Assembly (NCBI GenBank): GCA_961205875.1
Contig: OY540813.1
Location: 21,423,001 to 21,487,000, forward strand
DNA: 64,000 nucleotides
From: Sialis fuliginosa
Taxonomy: Eukaryota > Arthropoda > Insecta > Megaloptera > Sialidae
Direction of reading: 5' to 3'
The notes beneath the pieces are model-generated. The model did not search any database, was not told the origin of the DNA, and worked only from the letters and a program-made list of their open reading frames with translations. Numbering within the stretch: the first letter of the stretch is position 1; each line of letters starts with the position of its first letter. Positions 50,161 through 60,574 of the stretch are shown piece by piece. A program made the position numbers and the translations under genes.

Positions 50161-53119
50161 TATTGTTGTTACTATGATATTACACTGCTAGATTCAATTT
50201 TCAGATTTCATCGTCTTCTGTATTATGTTACGTATCGGTGTAAAGCAGTGGTACTAGTAATGTTTCGATGTTTTTATGTGGGCATAGGATTTTTTTATTA
50301 AACAATTTTAATCGCTATTGACTATATATATTAAGAGTTAGCTCTCCTAAAGAAACGTCCATATCTGAATGTATGTAATAGATCAAGCATTTCTGGAACA
50401 ACCCAGCCCCAAGTATTTTCAGGTGAAATATTAATGAATAATTCTCATTCAATAAAAATATGTATGTTTTTTTAAAATAACTTACGCAATTAAGATAGGG
50501 CGTGCTTTAGAAGTTCTAGAGTCTGTCAATTTAAGCCCTATATATTAGTTTTGTTTTTAAATATTTGAGAACTCTTTGAGTATTTATTTATTTTTTGCTC
50601 ATATTATAACACATTCTACAAATCATCGCTAGATGTCACCGCTGATCTACTAGCTATCGGAGACCCAAACCATGGCAATGAGAGCATACTTTTATGGGTT
50701 TTGATTGATGTAATTCTAATGATGTATCGAGTTTCGAACGACTCTCACTCCTGAACTATTAGTTTTAGGTATAAATCGGAGTATTATTCTTATAGGAAAT
50801 TTTCTTATCTATAAAATTGATTCTATTCATCTTTGCTCTCTCTTACATCGTTTTCACTGCATCGACGATTTAAGCATAACCGGCACTCAATATTTTTTGT
50901 TTTTATTTTTTTATGTATTTTCCAGTGGCCTACAGCCTTGCATTTTTGATATTTTACTAAGGACATCATTTGCCATCGATTAGCGCTAAAATAATTGAAT
51001 CGAATTTTAATTCTATTTGTCACCTATAGAAAATTATTAAATTGAGTTGACTATATCACTTATACAAGCTGCTTAATTAACCAGCAAAGTAATTTAAAAG
51101 TAAAGGTAAATTATTAACTTTAAGGCAGAATGAGTGAAATAAAACACTAAAATTTATAATATTCGTTCGGTTTTATCACATTTTTACCTGGTATTTTTGA
51201 AGTCTTTGTATAAAGAACAAAAAAAAACAATAAATATTCTGATCTTTCAGAACAAAAAAAAGAATACAAACAATATATTATCATACAAATGTATCTGAGA
51301 AAAGTTTAAAAATAAAAAATAAGATTCTGCAATACACATAAAGAGCTCACACATGAACGCAGACAGAAGAACTATTTACAAGGAAATATATAGTAGAGTA
51401 GGAAAAGTTTCCAAAGTAAAATGAAACGAAACAGAAAACTTTAAGAAAACAATCAATGTCTTCGACAGCGGGCTCTTTTGTTGGTTAAAGACGTCACAGT
51501 AAGTAAAAAATGCTGACGTGTGTTTATGCACGAGGACTTGTTTACATGTCAAATATATTAGTGAGCTTGTTCATTTTAATATTTCCGGCAATTTCCCGGA
51601 AATTTATGTCATATTGAAGTAAAATAATAAAAAAACGTGTATGTTTTTGTCATTTTGACAAAAACATACATATAAAACATAAAAAACACATATTTTGTTA
51701 ATAGAAAACAGAAAAACTGATACCTTAATGCAATACAGGGTAAAAATAATAACGGTCTATTCTTTTTTTCTATGTAATCGAAGTAGTTTGTCATCTCTTG
51801 AAAGTTTTAAATACTTCACTTACTACTTACCAGTTCATATCTCATAAAGTTCCTATAATAATCAAAGTTGATTTAAATTTTCTAATATTACTTCTTTTAC
51901 CACTAATGCTTTTGAATATATTTAAAATTTATTTGGAATAAATAATTATAAAATTATCAGAATCAATGATTTTTTAAATATTCAATTCGGCTGAATTTAA
52001 ATAGAGTTCTATTCTACGGATTCAAAATTATTTTAAAATATACAAAAACGTAATAGATTTTATAACGTTGTTTCAACAATATTCAGTAAAAAAAAAATTT
52101 ATTGTATATGTAATAATAATAGATAGAGAAAATATAATTCCTTTGTCATAACTTAATCTGTATCAATATTTCTTTTTAGGCGGAGCATAAAATCACCCAT
52201 AAAAACATATTTCTCTATGCAATAACATTTACAAAACATTCGTAAGGGTATAAATTGGAAGTTTATATCAAAAGAAAAATATATATTTCTTCAAAGGGGA
52301 GTTACTTTTATAGAAGGGTACATATTGATGTGCTATTTGAGACTAGACTGTTTTAAAAAAAGTTTTTACACGTTTCTCTTTTAGGTACAATAGTTTTTAA
52401 CTTAATTTATAAAACATTTTGTACGTATCAAGAAATAAAGTTACATTCATATAAAGGGCATGTTACATCTGTGCCTATCAGAGAGGAATAGATAACATTT
52501 ATATGTAAATGGATTGGTTTCAAGATACAAACATTTTTGTTTTTACATAAAAACCAATATGTAGGTACTACACCTACATATTGTTTTAAAATTAGCATAT
52601 CCCTTTGTTTGTATACCTTTTATGTTCAAGACATATGTTGTTGAAGGTGTGTACGTTTTATTATTTTGTATTTTATTTTTATTAAAATATTTATTATGCG
52701 CCAAAAAATATACTTTTTATGCCAATAGGTTTCCTAATTACATGCCTCCAGCAAAAAAAAAATTAGGCTCCTGAAAGATTGTTGTAGTAATTTTATATTT
52801 ATGAATATTTTCTATAATAATTTGCAGGCATTATAACCATTTTATTTTTATGTTTAGTAGTGTATTTAGTTCTACTTTTTCTTGATGCATTATTGTCTGC
52901 TGGCTTAGCTTTTTCAGACAGCTCCTTCGTGGTTGATTTTTACTTGGTGAATTTCTTGTAAGTGAGTTTGTGCGTTAGTATGTGTGTGTGAGAGCACAGG
53001 GATATAAGATGGAATGGGAAGTTGCTGATGGGTCAGTTATACTAGGTGAAAACGAACAGGGTGGCCGGGATTATAGGGTGATTGATAATCCTATTTTTAT
53101 GATAGTCAACTATTTTTAC
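50161..53119. other. AT-rich non-coding stretch
   Basis: A short repeat AATGGGAAGTTGCTGATGG near 53015 matches one near 20018. No gene or bounded element otherwise. Confidence 0.4.
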
Positions 53120-53121
53120 TA

Positions 53122-53692
53122 GGGTAAAACCATACATTACGCCCCAGTTTTAAGGAATATCCAAAAAAAATAAAATATCAGATCTGACAAAAATTATTTT
53201 AATAAATCATCAAAAGCTGTATTTTCTTTATACAATGGCAAATTCATTTTTAGGATATTATGATAATTAATTAAATATAATAGATATAAAAAATGTAAAC
53301 CCGTTAGTGGGACGTTTTGTAAACAGTTCTTGAGGTAAAACGCCTCACTGGAGTGACAAAACATCCCTAACTAAATTATAAATATGTAATCAAAATTTGT
53401 TTAATTACTTATTTTTTATAACTTCTTTTTTATTAAGTTTCTAAATATTTTAGCCAATTTCGTGTATAGTATAAAGTGTGTGACAAAAATTAATTTTAAT
53501 AGTACTCACCACAATATCTATAGGAGCCAGAAAACTATTTTTTATGTATTTTAGTAATAAGTATAAGAAAACACTGCCATACTCCAATTATGCACGAAAG
53601 TAACTTTTGCTAACAATAAGCCACACTTGTTTGTGTGTGTAATAAAGCTGTAGGGCGTTTTGTCAAATGTGACTTATTGTATAGTTTTACCC
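53122..53692. mobile_element. 571-bp TA-flanked TIR element
   Basis: The left end GGGTAAAACCATACATTACG and the right end inverted GGGTAAAACTATACAATAAG are directly flanked by TA on both sides (53120-53121 and 53693-53694). A motif GGG(A/C)CGTTTTGT or GGGCGTTTTGTC recurs near 53310 and 53653, and inverted near 53358. Non-coding interior. Confidence 0.8.
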
Positions 53693-54199
53693 TATATGTT
53701 TTTAAAGTAATTTCAGCAACTGAAACTGATATCAATTAACGTATTTTAAAACAGTTAATCAAAAATAAATTTACGTAAGTTACATATTGGATCCCTCTTC
53801 ACGTAAAATTTTACACACCCACACCTTTTTACCCATAGCCTTTCGTTATGAATGGATAATATCTTAACAACATTCTGTGTAGTATATTTAAATTTAGGTA
53901 AAGAGTAAGCAAAAGTTTCAACAATATTCATAAAGTAAATATGTATTTTTATATAGATAGACCCTTCTAGCCCTACATTATTATATGTCATATAGATCCT
54001 TATAATTCTAGATTCTAGAAGCATGTTATATATAGTTCATTTATTTCCATTGTCCAAATAATCCGCCATGTTATCTAGCGTGCAAATAAACAACAGTAAA
54101 ATACGAGAAATAAAAAAGTCAAAGCATACATTCCAATTTACGAGAAAGAGTTAAGGAAGCTGTTGTAATACATATCTCTTTCAATAAAAGCGAAAATAA
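53693..54199. other. AT-rich non-coding stretch
   Basis: Nothing recognised. Confidence 0.4.
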
Positions 54200-54480
54200 A
54201 TAACGGTCAGACCGGAAAAAATATCACGGGGATACGAAGAAGTGGTAAGACGTAGGAGAGGCCATAACACGGCCACACGTAGCGCCTCGTCCGATTCCAA
54301 TTATCACGGTATGTGGAGCGGTCCATCTATACCTCTTAGCCGTGTTGCATTGGCATCGGATTTAAAAGTAATTTTCTCGTTGAGCGGCTCCGATACCGGC
54401 CCCGGGGAGTTTACCCGCTGGATTGTACTTATTACTCCCTCATCGCTTGCGACTAAAAACTACAGGTGCTTTTACAACCG
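54200..54480 (+). promoter_or_regulatory. CpG-rich island, possible first exon or regulatory region
   Basis: The sharpest rise in GC in this part of the window. It includes CCGATACCGGCCCCGGGGAG. An open frame starting at 54242 covers the island (MVRRRRGHNTATRSASSDSN, then 95 more codons that trail into AT-rich sequence). Donor-like AGTGGTAAGA (near 54240) and CACGGTATGTGG (near 54305) and an ACAGGTGC site near 54461 occur within it. No protein family is recognised. It could be a 5' exon, an exon of unknown frame or a regulatory CpG element. Confidence 0.25.
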
Positions 54481-54615
54481 ATCTCAATATTACATACATT
54501 CTATACGCTGGAAATATAATCGACAATTTATCGATTTTTTAATTGTGAATTATAATATATGTAGGTATTATACTTTTTATAGTTTGTAAGTATGAAGTAT
54601 GTTTTATGTTTTAAA

Positions 54616-56170
54616 AATATCTGCCATGGGAGCCATGGGACTTTCTTATATGTAATCCTGACAGTGAACAGTGTACGTGTTTCTTAATTTATTAAAACAC
54701 ATTTATGACAAACTAATAAAAGATAAAATTAAATGAATGGGACATAAACTATAGATAATATTATTCTCTACGTCTACATTATGAATGAAATGAATTTTTT
54801 TAACTTTTTAACCGAAAACGGATGTTTACTCTTGTCAATTTTTGAATTTTCGAATTATTTTTGAAATAAGAAAAAAACGTTTAAGATAAAAAATGTCGAG
54901 TATGTTATTATCTATAATTTATTTCCCTTATATTTTTTTCCAACATTTATGATTTAGTCAGAAAGATTTTTTTTAAATAATTATTTAGAATCTCCCACAC
55001 TGTTCACTCTCAGTATTACGTATAAGAAAGTCTCATGGTACCTATGGTAAACACGCATACTCTGCAATATATTTTATATATATTATAATATATTTATATA
55101 TTGTAGCGATATGCACAAATAATATAATTTGTTATCGATGGCAACTAGTATTGCGTAATCCCTTTAGTTATAAGTTTCTGTTGATTCATATTTTCAAAAA
55201 GGGACATTACGTAATACAGACAGAGAGACAACCGAGAGATGGAGAAGTCTTCATTCGTTATTATAGTGTATTGAAGATAAGATTCATTAATTTGAAAAGT
55301 GCTCAAAGTTAAAATCTAAAACTGTTTTTGATTATTTCTGCCCTTTAACGCTGTAATTCACGTTAAGGTATACAGGCCCTGTGGTAGCGAGATAGATATA
55401 GGTTAATAAATTAAGTGTAATGTAAAAGTGTTAGTGAAAAATTTTGTTATTGTGTAATTAGTAAGTTAATGTTTAGTGTAGTTATTGTAAAACGTTCAAT
55501 GTAAGTGAAATTTGATAGAAGAATTATTATTTATAAATATATTCTTATAACTATTTCTATTTCAATGTATGTACGTTTCTGACCCCTGAGGTCTGTTCCA
55601 ACCTTTCAATTAATGGAAAATTGAACCTACAGTTTAATTTATTTAGCAAAACGCTACAATATTTTTTATATTATTGTAATAGATATTTCTTGTATGTTAT
55701 GAACCATTTGAATTATAAGAAAAAATATTTTTCAAAAATTTGTTTTTTCGAAAAAATGAATAAAACATAAATTATAAATTATAACATTACCTACAATTTT
55801 GAACTTGACCATTTTTCTCTAATTCGCATTGTTTCAAAGTAATTTGAAAAATTCAAAAATCGAGCTTATTAAACATTCGTATCCAGTTGAAAAATTGTTT
55901 TCAAAAATAGGTTCTTCCCAGATAAAAATTAATCTTAAATATAAAATTTTACCCTTCTACGATATGTCGTATTTGAAATACAGCGCGTATAGACCGACAG
56001 ACACACAGACATCATAGCGAAAATAAGGAAATTCAGGAGAATTCAGGGAAGGTCAAATTGGATAAATCTATCAAAATCCGGATTTCAAAAAAAATCAGCT
56101 TAACAATACTTTACTTGTATAATACTATATGTATATTTCATATACATGGTACTTATAAGAAAGTAAAAAA
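54616..56170 (-). mobile_element. Dispersed composite element, copy 2, interrupted by a solo LTR
   Basis: Inverted copy of 21353-22270. The second half is at 54616-55070 (CCATGGGACTTTCTTATATG at the left, CAGTATTACGTATAAGAAAG at the right). The first half is at 55693-56170 (AACCATTTGAATTATAAG to CATATACATGGTACTTATAA). The LTR at 55102-55658 and about 70 bp of AT-rich sequence separate the halves. Confidence 0.7.
55102..55658. mobile_element. Solo LTR of a retrotransposon, 557 bp
   Basis: Begins TGTAGCG and ends CGCTACA, the TG...CA form with a 7-bp terminal inverted repeat. The 4-bp sequence ATAT lies directly before (55098-55101) and after (55659-55662), as expected for an integrase target duplication, although the AT-rich site makes this weak evidence. 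It breaks the otherwise colinear dispersed element. An AATAAA-type signal lies inside near 55404. No internal retroelement region remains, so it is a recombination product. Gypsy or BEL origin cannot be told apart without the body. Confidence 0.7.
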
Positions 56171-56449
56171 TACACAATATAGATATAATTTTATATTTAT
56201 ATTAACAGTTAACAGTATTATAAATCTTATAAACCCTACCGTTGGGGGGGGGGAGAAGTTTCCTAAAAGCAATAATATATTTATATGAATTATTTTATTT
56301 ACCTTTCTTCTAAATTACAAACATCTTTAAAAAATCATCTACTTTTGTATCACAATTTTACCGTCCCATCAACAAAAGGTCTCTGAATCGTATTCGCATA
56401 AATAATTTTAAAATACCTAAAATATTTACACACTCCATTAGATCGTATT

Positions 56450-56880
56450 TCCAAAGATGAAAGTGGCATTCCTTGCCACTTTAATAATTCTCGCAATTTC
56501 CAGCATCTAAATATACAATCAGATGACCCGACGTAATCTCAACATTGTCACGTAGATCGGGCGGCCGTACGTGAGGGGCGGGAAATAACTGTGATGTTGC
56601 GATTTTAATAATTCTCATTGCCGCTGCTTTTACGTTGCCATGGCGACGTGTTTACCTGAAGCGTCGTTGTCACATCCATTGTTCCCCTCTTTTGTGAAGT
56701 GCACGTTTGAATATTGTATACGACAGGCCGTCGGTCTGTCCGTCTGTCTATATGTATTTCTATGCCTTATACTATCCAGCCACCCACCTACCACCGACGC
56801 GTCGTCTTTGCTTTTGTTGATGGCGCCGATGAACGAGCATCCCCGTTCGTCTATGCAGAATTATTGTGCGTGTGATTTAT
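56450..56880. promoter_or_regulatory. GC-rich regulatory island with hairpin, X-box and forkhead site
   Basis: The island carries a 9-bp-arm hairpin AAAGTGGCA-TTCCT-TGCCACTTT (56460-56482), a repeated TTTAATAATTCTC (about 56480 and 56604), CpG-rich GGGCGGCCGTACG near 56560, GTTGCCATGGCGAC (56634-56647) and TGTTTAC (56649-56655). A GTCTGTCCGTCTGTC tract lies near 56735. It is unlike its flanks in composition, has no copy in the window, and has the hallmarks of a promoter or enhancer. Confidence 0.4.
56634..56655 (+). promoter_or_regulatory. RFX X-box adjacent to forkhead site
   Basis: GTTGCCATGGCGAC differs by one base from the symmetrical X-box GTTGCCATGGCAAC bound by RFX factors. TGTTTAC, the forkhead core, starts one base after it. 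RFX and forkhead factors (FoxJ1 in many animals, fd3F in Drosophila chordotonal neurons) act together on ciliary genes, so a ciliary or sensory-neuron target nearby is plausible. Inference from motif match only. Confidence 0.4.
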
Positions 56881-56882
56881 AA
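56640..56882 (+). CDS. Open frame of 80 codons over the regulatory island, doubtful
   Basis: The ATG lies inside the X-box in a strong context (GCCATGG). The frame reads MATCLPEASLSHPLFPSFVK and goes on through a hydrophobic stretch produced by the GTCTGTC tract. It ends in TAA at the edge of the GC-rich island. No domain is recognised. Composition alone can explain the length. Confidence 0.12.
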   Translation: MATCLPEASLSHPLFPSFVKCTFEYCIRQAVGLSVCLYVFLCLILSSHPPTTDASSLLLLMAPMNEHPRSSMQNYCACDL

Positions 56883-57325
56883 AAATCCAACTGTTTTCTT
56901 TTTTAATATTGTAAAACATTATAAATCAGTGTATAAACGGTGTTAAAAACAAAAGGTTACGAATTTTTATATTGAAAAACTTTTTAGACAAAAGTTTTTA
57001 TTTAATTTTTATTTTACAATCAAGAAAAATTATACCGAATTATTAAAAAGAGTGAGCAGTTCTAGAATTCTTTTTTAATACAATATTGTGTCTATATTGT
57101 GCATATAGGTATATTTTATTTTTTATTTTTTTTTGTAAGATGTATTTCTTATATCTCGGAAAAAAATATTTCGAGATTATTCCCGTAATTGGTAAGCAAT
57201 TTTACAAATATTTTCCTTTCAACTCACAATCAGTCTGTTCAGTAGTTGAGAAAATAACGACCGATATCAATTAAACTATTCTCCTAAAACTACGCATATT
57301 TCTTCAACTTTACTATTTATTTCAG

Positions 57326-57391
57326 ATTTGTCCATCAAATAGTTTGGAAGTTACAGGATGGAAAATCATTCCACACTTGTGACCGCGGCAG
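57326..57391 (+). CDS. Candidate internal exon, product unknown
   Basis: A good acceptor (TTTACTATTTATTTCAG ending at 57325, with a pyrimidine-rich run before it) and donor (GGCAG|GTAATG at 57392) bound a 66-bp segment whose length is a multiple of three. Only one frame is open, with one leading base and two trailing bases (phase 2 introns on both sides). It reads FVHQIVWKLQDGKSFHTCDR followed by G. The other two frames have stops. The peptide mix looks protein-like but matches no family that I can name. The RFX/forkhead island is 700 bp upstream, which would fit a gene start nearby, but no first exon is identified. Confidence 0.3.
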
Positions 57392-57969
57392 GTAATGTTT
57401 CTTTAAGTATAAATGTTATATTTTTGAAATCAGTTTAACAAGACGCGTATTTTGACACCGCATTTGTGCATTCTATACACACATACACCTATCCCCACCA
57501 CTAATCGTTAGAGCCTCGGCCCTAAACTCGCTTCAAGTGTCTACTTTTTGTTGGCTACGTCAATCAATCGGAAAAGTAGAACTGGTAGGTGGAAAGAAGG
57601 AGAGAAGTTGAACGCACATGTTCGACATTTGTTTACGTCGATAAGGCATGCTTGATAGAGGGGTACAGGGGGGACGTGTGTTTATATAGACAATGTTCTT
57701 GAAATAATCGATTCCATGTATTATTGATGTTATTGATTCAAGAGCTCGGTATATGTCAAATAGGTATATCGGACTATTGTTAGACTTGTAACTAATATTT
57801 TGTTTGCTGACATTATTATAAAGTTACGGCTAATGATTATTTATCACTTTACCAAAATGACGTGTGTGTGTTTAAAACAATACACATATGCACGCTTATA
57901 TTTGCTCTATAGGCCTTAATATTTTTACAGTATTATTTCATATATTTAGAACTCTTCATGAAATTTATA

Positions 57970-58170
57970 GAAAACTCTTGACCAAAATTCAAGGAAATTT
58001 TTTTTTCACATCCAATAAAACAAACATTGAATTTTTGTATAATTCCTCGATATGTCTAAATAATGCATTTATTCCTGTAATTCGATAATCGAATAAGAAC
58101 ATATCTAAAAATCAATTTAGAGCAAGATATTGAATCGATGAATATCGTTAAATTTCACACATTTACGATT
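57970..58170 (+). repeat. Dispersed repeat, second copy of the family at 49395
   Basis: ACCAAAATTCAAGG, TCGATATGTCTAAATAAT, AATTTAGAGCAAG, ATCGATGA and ATTTCACAC follow the order seen at 49395-49545. Confidence 0.45.
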
Positions 58171-58236
58171 ATTAATTAATGTTAACTAATAATAGTAGAT
58201 TCGTTAGATATAAATACATTAACAACGAAAGCCTAA

Positions 58237-58528
58237 TGTCCGGTATTATAAACGAGCAAACAAAATTTGTAAGCTTGCAAGCACTTTCAAATTAGGTTTT
58301 AAAGCTATCTGACAGTTCCGCGTGGTAAATACACATCAACGGTATTAAAACAGTGGTGATATTATGAAAATTATTTTGTACGGTCGATCGCCAAGTTTGT
58401 TATAATAAGTTGAAGTTTCACTGCTATAAATTTTATAGCTAAACCATAGATGCTACCACAGAATTAATACCCCATTTGAAAGTGCTTGCAAGCTTGCAAA
58501 TTTGTTATCTCCTCTATAATACTGAACA
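58237..58528. mobile_element. 292-bp MITE with TAA target duplication
   Basis: Imperfect inverted repeats of about 55 bp: TGTCCGGTATTATAAACGAG at the left and TGTTCAGTATTATAGAGGAG inverted at the right, both continuing to TTGCAAGCACTTTCAAA. TAA lies directly on both sides (58234-58236 and 58529-58531). A 3-bp TAA/TTA duplication suggests PIF/Harbinger. The interior is non-coding. Confidence 0.75.
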
Positions 58529-59398
58529 TAAGATTAAGGAATAAACCAATTGAATGAATCTTTCAAAACACCTAAGTTACTACTCCTTAATTACAATGTA
58601 TTGGTTCTATATTTAGTTACTGGCACATGAATTATGCAAAGATAATACCAATACTCGGCAATAATTACTTATTAATATTGTAATGATAGAAGGAAATAAC
58701 GCTATACTTACTTGCATGTAATAATTAATATAAATATTATTATCCTTATCATTACCAAGGAGTAGAATAATTAATAATACAAACAGATTATTTAGAAAGT
58801 ATAAATATACATTACAGCTGCCCGCCCAATATGGCTATTTATATAATTTAAAAAATAGCCTCCCTTGTTGTAACCGAACCTAATTTTATAAAAGGAATAA
58901 CTTTTTTTGGTTATCACCGTAATCTTAGTGAAGACAATATAATATTTTTTTTTTTTTTTGGTAGATTTGTTAATTTACAAAGCTTTGCCTCCTCCCTCCT
59001 AGAAAAATGTCTTCGGACACTTGTTTATACACGTGTATTTTTATTTTAACAGAAAACTTTTTGCTTGAAATTCACCTTTATAGTATACGCATTTATCCAG
59101 ATAAGCGTACTATAATAAAAATATTTAACACCCTCCTTCGCATCATTAAGTATTGAATTTAAAAAAAAAACTCTTTTTAGTGGATGCTTACCTACGTGAT
59201 AAAAGGAAAACATTGATAAATCAGTGATTGAATGAAGACAAAACCATTTTATAGATTTATTTCGATTGATTATCCTGTAAGCGAAGTAAAACAATAATGT
59301 AATTTCAATTTTAAATATAGATGCCACACAAATCATGTATGTATTTGATTTATAACCAACAAAGAAATGCATAGAGAATGCTATCGACGAAAACTTAC
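58529..59398. other. AT-rich non-coding stretch
   Basis: A 15-base T run lies near 58946-58960. A minus-strand frame of up to 120 codons at 59046-59408 starts from a non-ATG codon and runs through the candidate intron of the next entry. It has no family resemblance. Confidence 0.4.
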
Positions 59399-59521
59399 CT
59401 GCAGACAAAATAGTGTAGGAAACTACACACCTGACGAGGGTGTGTGTGTGTGCGGCTACTCAAGACGCGACCGGTGGCGATGACCGATCCCCAGACGCCC
59501 ATTCTCACAGCCGCCCCTAAT
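59399..59521 (-). CDS. Candidate exon on the minus strand, product unknown
   Basis: On the minus strand an ideal donor, CTGCAG|GTAAGT (exon end at 59399), and an acceptor, CGACGCTGCAG (before 59521), bound a GC-rich 123-bp segment, a multiple of three. One frame is open throughout (one leading base, two trailing), with an ATG at the seventh codon: MGVWGSVIATGRVLSSR, followed by a His/Thr run encoded by the CA repeat at about 59439-59452. The other frames have stops. The acceptor's pyrimidine tract is modest. It could also be a first exon with the start Met in it. No family is recognised. Confidence 0.25.
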
Positions 59522-59592
59522 CTGCAGCGTCGAAAGAACAATACCGAGAAGTACCCTCGTGTGATTTGCGATCAAACATTGATGCTTTAGTG

Positions 59593-59625
59593 CAGGGGTG
59601 GCCAATATTTTCTCAGTATTGGGCT
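59593..59625. mobile_element. Single hAT-like left end
   Basis: CAGGGGTGGCCAATATTTTC has the form of a common hAT terminus (CAGGGGTGGCCAA). No right end or 8-bp duplication was found. Confidence 0.35.
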
Positions 59626-59724
59626 AATTTTAATAAACTATTACCTATAAATAAATATTTCAGAAAGTAAATATATCTTAAGTTAGTGTACGTCTGTTTG
59701 AAGCTTAAAGCTTTAAGCTTAGGT

Positions 59725-60070
59725 ATGGTTTGTGATTTCGTTACGCCTGATCCGACTAGGGCTGCATGCAGAGGCAAGACCGATTAGACCGAAACGAAAT
59801 TGGCTTAATTTGGACGGGATGAAATTAAAATTATATCTCTTGAACTTTAACGAGATGAGACTGTCTAAAAAATGTCTCGTCAAGAGTCGTGGTTTGGAAG
59901 AATTATCAATAATTAATACAAATTTTGAAATTTCTTTGTTTATTATAATTAAAATAAATAAAAACCATTTTTTATAAAAAAAATGCCCAGGAAACCGAAA
60001 CTAGATTATTTTTTACGAAATGAAATCGAGACGAAATAGATACAATTTCCAAAAGATGAAACTGTCTGTT
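59725..60070. repeat. GAGAC/GTCTC-rich repeat
   Basis: GCAAGACCGATTAGACCGAA, GAACTTTAACGAGATGAGAC, TGTCTCGTCAAGAGTCG and GAAATCGAGACGAAATAG relate it to the copies at 23195 and 38895. Confidence 0.45.
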
Positions 60071-60253
60071 GTAAAAAAAACACATATTTTCTACATAAAA
60101 TATGTTCCGATCGATTTTCTTCAACATTAACAATTTGTGTAGATTTTTTGAAATTATTTTTTGTAGTTAATCTACTACGTCAACTATTTACGTAATTTGA
60201 AGAACATCGGTCGAGCGAGACCAATTTTATGAAGTAAAAATGCAGTTTCCGTT

Positions 60254-60472
60254 CAGGGCCGTAACTACAGGCTCGGGGGCCCCGGGGCAAGAAGTTTTTT
60301 ATTTAATTTTAAATTTCCTACTAATTGTCAGTGTGAAGTGAAATTCAAGTTGACACGGAAAAAAAGTGTAACATTTTCAAGAACCAAATAAAAATATAAC
60401 TTTTAAGCTGCCGCAGGGGCCCCCTAGTCTTGGGGGCCTCGGGGCACTGCCACGGTGGTAGTAACGACCCTG
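60254..60472. mobile_element. hAT miniature element, 219 bp
   Basis: The left end CAGGGCCGTAACTAC and the right end GTAGTAACGACCCTG are near-inverse. Further in, GGGGGCCCCGGGGCA at the left is matched by TGGGGGCCTCGGGGCACTGC at the right. The 8-bp flanks TTTCCGTT (60246-60253) and TTTTCGTT (60473-60480) agree at seven positions, a decayed hAT target duplication. Non-coding. Confidence 0.82.
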
Positions 60473-60574
60473 TTTTCGTTCGAGATGAACTCACTCTAGT
60501 CTTGTGTGCCGCCCTAAAGTTGACTTACTAAATCTAAAATTTTTATTATGTACAATATATACAAATATATACTA

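Noticed and set aside
54242..54589. 115-codon protein gene
   Set aside because: Only the first 70 codons lie in GC-rich sequence, several donor-like sites interrupt it and no family is recognised. It is kept as a CpG island with a possible exon.
59046..59408. 120-codon minus-strand frame
   Set aside because: It starts at a TTG and not an ATG, crosses an ideal splice donor, and resembles AT-rich background.
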